A stretch of 26,055 nt of DNA from a virus, in the IMG/VR virus record IMGVR_UViG_3300027901_000031, positions 1 through 26,055 of that record; one strand, written 5' to 3'. This document shows, piece after piece, positions 21,253 through 26,055 of this stretch (its first letter is position 1; the number at the start of each line of letters is the position of its first letter). The notes under the pieces were generated by a model. The model worked only from the letters and a program-made list of their open reading frames with translations. It did not search any database and had not been told where the DNA came from. Made by a program: the position numbers and the translations under genes.

Positions 21253-21589
21253 CAAGATTGCAAAAGAGGAAATGCCTGTCGGTACAAGGTTGCTGGTAAA
21301 CCTTGAGCTGTGGGTGATTATTACCATTCTTAACATGGCTGATTTTTGGGCCTCCCGTATTGCTTTCTCCCGGGGGGCTTATGAGTCTAATCCCCTCATG
21401 GACAAGCTGATTGCTCACTACGGTATTGACGGACTGTTGGTCTGGAAGATGCTGTTTATGACAACCCTGCTTTTTGGGGTGGTAGCTGTTCCTAAACGCT
21501 GGTTCACCTACGCCTTGCTTGGGGTAGCTTTGGTCTATGGTGTGCTCTTTGGCTGGCACGCTTGGGGTCTTGGGAGGTTTGAATGGTAA
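21245..21589 (+). CDS. Integral membrane protein, 114 aa (DUF5658-like)
   Basis: The start is ATG 21245, seven bases after GGAG. A GTG two codons earlier (21239) is possible. Three hydrophobic segments are seen, near residues 16-40, 62-82 and 88-107. The first ends NMADFWASRI and is followed by AYESNPLMDKLI. The 'N..D...T...G..E.NP.m' arrangement between first and second helix matches the DUF5658 family as I recall it. The function is unknown. It overlaps the upstream gene by eight and the next gene by seven nt. Confidence 0.74.
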   Translation: MIDKIAKEEMPVGTRLLVNLELWVIITILNMADFWASRIAFSRGAYESNPLMDKLIAHYGIDGLLVWKMLFMTTLLFGVVAVPKRWFTYALLGVALVYGVLFGWHAWGLGRFEW

Positions 21590-21672
21590 GCGAACAAGAT
21601 ATGCTGACGCTTCTTATTCTCGCGGCCTTGTTTGTCCTGTGGCTGTTTGCCCGTAAAAACAAAGGAGATTGA
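21583..21672 (+). CDS. Tiny single-pass membrane protein, 29 aa
   Basis: ATG 21583 lies five bases after GGAGG and inside the previous stop region. The frame MVSEQDMLTLLILAALFVLW followed by LFARKNKGD ends TGA 21672, one base before the next ATG. One TM helix with basic end indicates N-out/C-in insertion. The strong RBS and junctions favour a real gene. It could be a holin-like or modulating peptide; there is no further evidence. Confidence 0.63.
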   Translation: MVSEQDMLTLLILAALFVLWLFARKNKGD

Positions 21673-21673
21673 T

Positions 21674-21949
21674 ATGGAACCTATCGCATTGTTCATTTTC
21701 TTGTCGGTTAATACTGTCCTTCTGGACATTGAAGGCACCTACATAGATGTTGGTGTCGCTCTTCACTCGGAACAATATGACGACCCGGAATTTATCGCTC
21801 CGAATCCTATCGGTCTTGCCGAGATTGGATACACCCGGGGCCGGTGGAATTTTGCAGTTTCTCACGACAGTAGCTTTACCAACCATGAGTACGGATATGG
21901 CTACAACAAGTTTAGTGTGAAGTATCGCCTCTGGCAGGGAAGGTCATGA
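21674..21949 (+). CDS. Small protein with N-terminal hydrophobic segment and beta-barrel-like strands, 91 aa
   Basis: The start is ATG 21674, six bases after AAAGGAG. Residues 3-17 are hydrophobic (PIALFIFLSVNTVLL) and could be a signal sequence. After it come amphipathic strands: GTYIDVGVALHSEQYDDPEF, NPIGLAEIGYTRGRWNFAVS, HEYGYGYNKFSVKYRLW. The pattern 'NPiG...igY....w.f..eH.Ss....eGYGyN....' resembles small envelope proteins of phages and Gram-negative bacteria. It may be exported to periplasm or outer membrane, which is inferred. The last four bases overlap the next gene. Confidence 0.66.
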   Translation: MEPIALFIFLSVNTVLLDIEGTYIDVGVALHSEQYDDPEFIAPNPIGLAEIGYTRGRWNFAVSHDSSFTNHEYGYGYNKFSVKYRLWQGRS

Positions 21950-22161
21950 TGAAAGTCAATTCTACAGCCTTGATGGGAAGGGGTAATGAGTACAACTGGA
22001 CTAGCACCCTGCGGGTTACAGATGAAAGTCGGAACTCCACTCATACTCCCGGTAATACCCGGGTACAGTATGTTGAGTCGGGAATAGCTTTACGCCCTCC
22101 CTGTGATACAAGTAATTGGCAGCCTTTTCTTTGCGGTAAACATACACCTGTACATGAGTAA
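21946..22161 (+). CDS. Hypothetical protein, 71 aa
   Basis: The start at 21946 (ATGATG) overlaps the previous TGA and follows GGGAAGG. The sequence (MMKVNSTALMGRGNEYNWTS...) is polar and Thr/Ser/Pro-rich, with C53 and C63 near the end. It has no hydrophobic segment or known motif. It is supported mainly by coupling on the 5' side and a neat 9-nt gap to the next gene, which has its own RBS. Confidence 0.52.
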   Translation: MMKVNSTALMGRGNEYNWTSTLRVTDESRNSTHTPGNTRVQYVESGIALRPPCDTSNWQPFLCGKHTPVHE

Positions 22162-22170
22162 GGAGAAGAG

Positions 22171-22764
22171 ATGATGTTTAAACTTGAGAGCCATATCACC
22201 GGCAAGGTATATGATCTTACACAAGAGAATATGCAGGCCATGATTGAAACAATCGAACGCCTACAGGCAGAGATTACCAAGCTAATGCTAACTCCATGCA
22301 AGTTCCATGCTGGCGGTGTGTGCGCCATCAGTCAGGAGAATCAGCGCCTACAGGCAGAGCTAATCGAAGCGAAGGAAGATGCTTCCTCATGGCAAAAGCA
22401 ATCTGATAAGGATGTGGACTTGTTGAATAAGGAAATTGAAAAGAACGCCAAGCTGCGAGAGGCTTTGAAAGAAGCAGAAGAACAAGGACTGAAAGAGCCA
22501 GATAAGATGGACAGGGTATTATCCATTTTACATGAAGCACTAGCACACAGTATGACTGATAAATGGATACCAGTAAGTGAGAGGTTGCCGGAACCGTATC
22601 GTTCGGTTGAACTATTTAGGCCAGAAGAAGGGGCTGGAGAAGATCAAGTTTTGATAGGGTATTATAGAAAATTACAAAAAGGCTTTTATTCAGATGAGCT
22701 TGAAGAAATTATTGATGGCGTAACACACTGGATGCCACTACCTGAACCACCGGAGAAGGAATGA
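22171..22764 (+). CDS. Coiled-coil protein with C-terminal DUF551 domain, 197 aa
   Basis: The RBS AAGGAG precedes ATG 22171. Residues about 15-110 are coiled coil (RLQAEITKLML, RLQAELIEAKEDASS, KLREALKEAEEQG). The C-terminal domain (131-194) shows DUF551 features: KWIPVSERLPEP, a DQVLIGYYRK strand, and the closing VTHWMPLPEPP. DUF551 occurs in many phage and prophage accessory proteins of unknown function. The 3' half uses more A/T-ending codons than neighbours, pointing to a separate origin. A 15-nt direct repeat (22258-22272, 22345-22359) encodes RLQAE twice, and a 17-nt segment recurs in the next gene. Confidence 0.82.
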   Translation: MMFKLESHITGKVYDLTQENMQAMIETIERLQAEITKLMLTPCKFHAGGVCAISQENQRLQAELIEAKEDASSWQKQSDKDVDLLNKEIEKNAKLREALKEAEEQGLKEPDKMDRVLSILHEALAHSMTDKWIPVSERLPEPYRSVELFRPEEGAGEDQVLIGYYRKLQKGFYSDELEEIIDGVTHWMPLPEPPEKE

Positions 22765-22988
22765 TGGACTGTTCACGATGTGGAAAACTACAGGCCGCAC
22801 TTGAGTTTGCTAATTTTGTAGCTGACGATCAGAGAGCAAGGAAGGCCGAGCTGCGAGAGGCTTTGGTTGGTGTTTTGCAGGTAGCTTGTGACGGTGATGA
22901 GTGTTCTACGCTTGAAGAATATCAAGAGCTGTTAAATAAGATTGCTGGTATTTCAGTTAAAGTACTGGCAGAACAGGAGGATGAGTGA
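22761..22988 (+). CDS. Small helical protein with N-terminal CxxC, 75 aa
   Basis: The start at 22761 is in an ATGA overlap. An N-terminal C-S-R-C motif at residues 4-7 and two further Cys (ACDGDEC) could bind zinc. The rest is helical (LQAALEFANFVADDQRARKA, LLNKIAGISVKVLAEQEDE). The segment ELREAL shares a 17-nt identity with KLREAL of the DUF551 protein, so part may have come by recombination between neighbours. The function is unknown. Confidence 0.62.
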   Translation: MMDCSRCGKLQAALEFANFVADDQRARKAELREALVGVLQVACDGDECSTLEEYQELLNKIAGISVKVLAEQEDE

Positions 22989-23332
22989 TGAGAACAGTTG
23001 AAGAACAGGCAGCCCGGATGCTGGATATTCTGCTGTCCTGTAACAGTAATGAGGAAGCCATGCAGCACCTCAGGAACGCCCTTCAGCTTGCCTATGAGGA
23101 CGGTATGAGGGCCGGGGTGCAGCATTTTGGGGAGTTGTGTGCTACCCACTTCTCTGTGGCCGCTTGGTTGGCTCCCCCCGTCAATGAGGAGAGTCAACCT
23201 CACTGTTTTGGCTGCTTCGTGGATAACTTGGAAGTTGCCACCCGACGACAGATGATTGAAGGTTTGATTAATCTTGGCAAGTTGCCACCCGACGCCTTGG
23301 AAAATTTCAACAAGGCAATTGCAAACAAATAA
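22988..23332 (+). CDS. Hypothetical protein, 114 aa
   Basis: The preferred start is ATG 22988, seven bases after AGGAGG. GTG 22985 is also possible. The previous stop overlaps by one base. It is helical (MRTVEEQAARMLDILLSCNS...), with a central HFGELCATHFSVAAWLAPP and a CFGCF motif at about 73-77. A 16-nt direct repeat (23232-23247 and 23279-23294) is read in two different frames, as VATRR and LPPDA, which is odd for a tandem duplication. The family is not recognised. It is the last gene before a fresh promoter. Confidence 0.62.
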   Translation: MRTVEEQAARMLDILLSCNSNEEAMQHLRNALQLAYEDGMRAGVQHFGELCATHFSVAAWLAPPVNEESQPHCFGCFVDNLEVATRRQMIEGLINLGKLPPDALENFNKAIANK

Positions 23333-23368
23333 GCTAAGTTTTTGATTTTTCAACTGAAAAATTTTTTG

Positions 23369-23397
23369 TTGACAATGGGGCGAAGCTATGTTCAAAT
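23369..23397 (+). promoter_or_regulatory. Sigma70-like promoter before the recombination module
   Basis: TTGACA (23369-23374), 17 bases, then TCAAAT (23392-23397), a perfect -35 and moderate -10 box. It is 43 nt before the ATG at 23441. Just upstream, TTTTTCA-AC-TGAAAAA followed by TTTTTT may act as a weak terminator for the previous genes. The 108-nt gap is otherwise non-coding. Confidence 0.62.
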
Positions 23398-23440
23398 TCG
23401 CTCGAAATATGAAATTTTTTCGATTAACAGGAGCTAACCT

Positions 23441-23635
23441 ATGGGCGATGATCTCATCGAAGCACAGAAGAAACTACAGGACTACCGGGTACGGATACTA
23501 GCTGGAGAGGTGATACCTCCCGAAGAGCTGGCTGGTGCTCTGGATGAACTCAGGGAAGCCCGGCAGACAGAACTGCTGGTGACTCCCCGTAAGAAAGCAA
23601 CAAAGAAGAAGGTGAACAAGAGTGCCGAGAGCTAA
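23441..23635 (+). CDS. Small basic helical protein, 64 aa
   Basis: The RBS AGGAG is seven bases before ATG 23441. The protein is helical and charged (IEAQKKLQDYRVRILAGEVI, PPEELAGALDELREARQTEL) with a Lys-rich tail (PRKKATKKKVNKSAES). The basic tail suggests DNA or RNA binding. It is first in the operon that includes the Cas4-like nuclease and Sak4-like ATPase, so it may help DNA metabolism. The function is not known. Confidence 0.66.
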   Translation: MGDDLIEAQKKLQDYRVRILAGEVIPPEELAGALDELREARQTELLVTPRKKATKKKVNKSAES

Positions 23636-23939
23636 ACAATACGAGAACTACCCCCAAGGGTTCTTCGAGCTGTTCCGTAGGGCTATTAAGAAGCCCATCA
23701 CTATCACTTGTGAGAGTGAAGCGGCAGCCAAGAACATGAGAGGAGAGCTGTATGTTTTCCGTAGTGTCCTGTACAAAAATGCGGGCAAAGCCCCACTATT
23801 AGCTGCTAACGCAACCAACCTGCAATTCAGTATTGACGATAATCGGTTGACTATCGGTCCCAAGAAGATCACCCGGGATTCTGTAATTGAGCAGGCACTG
23901 AAGGAGAATGACCATGACAGCACAGAAACTTCCTATTAA
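23622..23939 (+). CDS. Hypothetical protein, 105 aa (GTG start)
   Basis: The start is GTG 23622 (PRAKQYENYPQGFFELFRRA), overlapping the previous gene by 14 nt. The pattern is alpha/beta: a helix FFELFRRAIKK, strand ITITCES, helix EAAAKNMRGELYVFRSVLY, then strands LQFSIDDNRLTIGPKKI. A 'S..A...R..LY.fR..l......' layout resembles small phage proteins of recombination operons, without a name I can assign. The last 26 nt overlap the start of the Cas4-like nuclease gene. Confidence 0.62.
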   Translation: MPRAKQYENYPQGFFELFRRAIKKPITITCESEAAAKNMRGELYVFRSVLYKNAGKAPLLAANATNLQFSIDDNRLTIGPKKITRDSVIEQALKENDHDSTETSY

Positions 23940-24861
23940 CGGGTCGGGTCCGGGGGAACTGGAGTTCCCGCTAGCGATCGACAGCACCATGAGAGGGGCT
24001 TTCTCGGCGTGTCCGCAGAAGTTCTTCTGGGAATTTATGAGGCATTTGCAGCCTAGTCTGGTGAGTGTGCATCTGCACGCCGGGGCTGCCTATGCGAAAG
24101 GGTTGGAGGTGGCTCGGAAAGCCTACTACGGGGACGGTGTCTCCGCTCAAACAGCGAAAGGCTTGGGGGGCAAGGCGCTGATTGAGGAGTATGGGGAGTA
24201 TGAGCCACCTTCCAATAGTCCAAAGACGTTGGAGGGTATGTTGGGAGCTTACAGCTTCTATCTGGAACAGTTTCCATTCGAGACTGATACCCTCACTCCG
24301 TTTCGTGGGTCGGATGGTGTAGAATTCTCCTTTGCGCTACCCATCCCCGGTACTGCCCATCCAGCTACGGGCGAGCCTATCCTGTATATGGGCCGCTTTG
24401 ATATGTTGGGTCAGATCGGTGGCGATCTGTGGGTTGTCGATGATAAGACTACTCAAGCCTTGGGTCCCAGCTGGAGTAAACAGTGGGACTTGAGGGGGCA
24501 GTTTACCGGTTATTGCTGGGCTGCAAGGGAATACGGATACGATGTGAAAGGAGCCCTGATTCGAGGGGTTTCGATTCTAAAGACTAAGTTCGGTCATGCA
24601 CAGGCTCTTACTTACAGGCCTCAGTGGTTGATTGATTCTTGGCTGGAACAATTGGCTCGTGATGTGAACCGGATGATTGCTCTCTGGGAAGAAGGCCATT
24701 GGGACAGAAACTATGATGGTGCTTGTGTAAGTTATGGCACTTGCCAATTCCACACGCTTTGCTCAGTACCAGAACCTGAACGCTGGGTAAAGGCAGATTT
24801 TGTGGAGAGACAATGGAACCCCTTGGTAGGGGAACGCAAACCAAAGGAGAACGCAGCATGA
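23914..24861 (+). CDS. Cas4/RecB-like PD-(D/E)XK nuclease with likely Fe-S cluster, 315 aa
   Basis: The start is ATG 23914, seven bases after AAGGAG. ATG 23908 is too close to the RBS. Nuclease motifs: H55 in HLHAGAAYAKGLE, D163 in GRFDMLG, D176-x-K178 in WVVDDKTT, and QFTGY (Q196-x3-Y200), the RecB-type motif. One N-terminal cysteine (C33, SACPQKFFW) and three near the end (C271, C277, C283) fit the 4Fe-4S cluster of Cas4/AddB enzymes. Family enzymes trim single-stranded or recessed DNA ends. With the nearby Sak4-like ATPase it likely forms a phage recombination pathway. It is coupled to the next gene by an ATGA overlap. Confidence 0.9.
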   Translation: MTAQKLPINGSGPGELEFPLAIDSTMRGAFSACPQKFFWEFMRHLQPSLVSVHLHAGAAYAKGLEVARKAYYGDGVSAQTAKGLGGKALIEEYGEYEPPSNSPKTLEGMLGAYSFYLEQFPFETDTLTPFRGSDGVEFSFALPIPGTAHPATGEPILYMGRFDMLGQIGGDLWVVDDKTTQALGPSWSKQWDLRGQFTGYCWAAREYGYDVKGALIRGVSILKTKFGHAQALTYRPQWLIDSWLEQLARDVNRMIALWEEGHWDRNYDGACVSYGTCQFHTLCSVPEPERWVKADFVERQWNPLVGERKPKENAA

Positions 24862-25298
24862 GAATCTCATTCGCAGAAAAGAAGCGAAGTTTAACTCAAG
24901 CCTTTAATCTTTACTCGGAGAACTTTATCTCTATGGAAGCTCTGACCAAGATTACAGGCTACAGCCCGCAGCAAATTAAGATGACCCTGAACAAGATGTC
25001 TGATGTTGTTGATGACAACAAACGGCCTCGTGGGTATCAGCTGAAGGTTAATTTTCCGCACAGTAGTCGGTCGCATAATCGCTACCCGGCCAAGCGGAAG
25101 CAGGTTTCATCCTACAAACCCAAGAAGTTTCCCAAGAAGTCTGAAGTTGAGGCTCCAGTAGTTCAGAAGAAAGACTTGACTACTCAATTGGACTTGGTGA
25201 TTGGGGATGTTCTCATGCTCGCTGACAAGTTGATTACTATGAAAGATGAACTTGAAACCCAGCGAGAGACAATCCGTAAGTTGAAAGAGGTGATCTAA
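24858..25298 (+). CDS. Helix-turn-helix/coiled-coil protein between nuclease and Sak4-like gene, 146 aa
   Basis: The start is ATG 24858, eight bases after AAAGGAG, in an ATGA overlap. The longer frame from 24813 lies inside the nuclease gene. Residues about 20-55 look like a helix-turn-helix (FISMEALTKITGYSPQQIKM). A basic, Ser/Lys/Pro-rich linker (60-105) follows. The C-terminal 40 residues form a coiled coil (MKDELETQRETIRKLKEVI). It likely binds DNA and self-associates. The position inside the recombination operon suggests an accessory factor of the nuclease or ATPase. The family is not recognised. Confidence 0.7.
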   Translation: MRISFAEKKRSLTQAFNLYSENFISMEALTKITGYSPQQIKMTLNKMSDVVDDNKRPRGYQLKVNFPHSSRSHNRYPAKRKQVSSYKPKKFPKKSEVEAPVVQKKDLTTQLDLVIGDVLMLADKLITMKDELETQRETIRKLKEVI

Positions 25299-26055
25299 TG
25301 GCACTACCCGGAGCGAATGTGATGCTAGTTGGGGCTACTGGTACGGGTAAAACGTACTCGGTTCGTAGCCTGCTTGATTCTGGTGTGAAGGAGGTTTTCA
25401 TACTCTTTACCGAACCCGGAATGGAAGTGGTGGGCGATATTTCTTGCGATAAGGGTCTTCACTATCATTACATTCCTCCGGCTAACGCCCCGTGGACTGC
25501 CATGATTGACTCGGCCAAGAAGATTAACCAGTTCGATCAGGCAGCACTGAGTAAGCTTACCGGTATTAACACGAAGAACTATGCACAGTTTATTGAAGTA
25601 CTCCAGTGTTGTAATAACTTTACCTGCGACCGGTGTGGTAAAGAGTTTGGAGACATTTCCAGCTGGGGTACTGACAGGGCCTTTGTATTGGATTCACTCA
25701 GTGGATTGAATGTAATGGCTATGGATTTGGTGGTAGGTAGTAAGCCAGTCAAGAGTATGGCTGATTGGGGTATTGCTATGGACAATCTTGAACGTCTCAT
25801 ACAAAAACTCACTACCGACACCAAATGTCACTTTGTCATGATTACCCATCTCGAACGGGAACATGATGAAGCGACTGGAAGCACACAGTTAATGGCAAGC
25901 ACCTTGGGTAAGAAACTAGCACCCCGGATGCCCCGCTTCTTTTCTGATGTGGTTCACGTGGTAAGGAAGGGCGATAAATTCAAGTGGTCAACGTCAACGT
26001 TGAACGTAGATTTGAAGGCCCGGAATCTACCACTTTCAACCGATCTCGAACCCAG
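25298..26055 (+). CDS. Sak4-like RecA-fold ATPase (single-strand annealing type), partial, 252+ aa
   Basis: ATG 25298 shares a base with the upstream stop (TAATG). The frame is open to the right edge, so the C-terminus is missing. A RecA/AAA_24-type core is seen: Walker A GATGTGKT (12-19) and Walker B FVLDSLSGL (129-137, D132), with a later strand HFVMITHLERE (178-188) that holds the polar sensor. Between A and B lies a small cysteine cluster, C104, C105, C110, C113 (TCDRCGKEFGD), which resembles half of a zinc ribbon. Sak4 proteins promote annealing and strand exchange in phage recombination, usually with an SSB. The next gene to the right would be expected to serve replication or recombination. 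Confidence 0.86.
   Translation, partial: MALPGANVMLVGATGTGKTYSVRSLLDSGVKEVFILFTEPGMEVVGDISCDKGLHYHYIPPANAPWTAMIDSAKKINQFDQAALSKLTGINTKNYAQFIEVLQCCNNFTCDRCGKEFGDISSWGTDRAFVLDSLSGLNVMAMDLVVGSKPVKSMADWGIAMDNLERLIQKLTTDTKCHFVMITHLEREHDEATGSTQLMASTLGKKLAPRMPRFFSDVVHVVRKGDKFKWSTSTLNVDLKARNLPLSTDLEP

Overview
The window is part of a tailed bacteriophage genome (dsDNA, Caudoviricetes) with two divergent transcription blocks. Evidence: a complete packaging and head module (small terminase, large terminase, portal, scaffold, major capsid protein), very tight gene packing with TAATG/ATGA stop-start overlaps, and a recombination module (Cas4/RecB-like nuclease and a Sak4-like ATPase) at the right edge. 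Strong AGGAG-type ribosome binding sites and sigma70-like promoters point to a bacterial, probably Gram-negative host. The host genus cannot be named from sequence alone. No tRNA, CRISPR array, integrase or transposase was seen. Both edges cut genes: a tail/virion protein on the left (minus strand) and the Sak4-like ATPase on the right (plus strand).

Left block, minus strand, read right to left from about 13.68 kb to 1. A good promoter (13649-13677) drives two small genes (85 and 75 aa) that end in a long UACG-loop hairpin. Next comes a roughly 435-nt stretch with a cluster of stem-loops and a 38-aa membrane ORF. A second promoter (12709-12736) starts the packaging/head operon: small terminase, a PD-(D/E)XK-like ORF, large terminase, portal, a 102-aa helical protein, acidic scaffold, major capsid protein, then a textbook terminator. 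Beyond it lie smaller virion or head-completion genes, including a 41-aa membrane protein, a 39-aa ORF, a GT-A glycosyltransferase, two lysine-rich basic proteins, a metallophosphoesterase with an N-terminal helix-turn-helix, and the first part of a tandem-domain tail protein.

The control region (about 13.62-14.01 kb) separates the blocks. It holds AT-rich tracts, a TTGACA box facing right and a 20-nt inverted repeat (18/20) whose arms lie about 130 bp apart.

Right block, plus strand, 14.0-26.05 kb, looks early or accessory. Small unknown genes come first. They are followed by the most unusual part: an SPFH/band-7 membrane protein, a 38-aa membrane peptide, a MoxR/CbbQ-type AAA+ ATPase, a VWA protein that also carries an HELAH metallopeptidase-like motif, a cysteine-rich protein, and a two-TM protein with a long charged tail. 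A 22-nt leader (21/22 identical) is duplicated on both sides of the SPFH plus small-TM pair. After this come conserved phage hypotheticals, small membrane proteins, a DUF551-type protein, and, behind a fresh promoter, the Cas4-like nuclease, a helix-turn-helix/coiled-coil protein and the Sak4-like ATPase.

My reading is that the minus block builds and packages the virion and the far right of the plus block handles DNA recombination. The SPFH-AAA-VWA cassette is probably a membrane-attached ATP-driven remodelling or proteolytic machine of unknown purpose, and is the best candidate here for an undescribed system.
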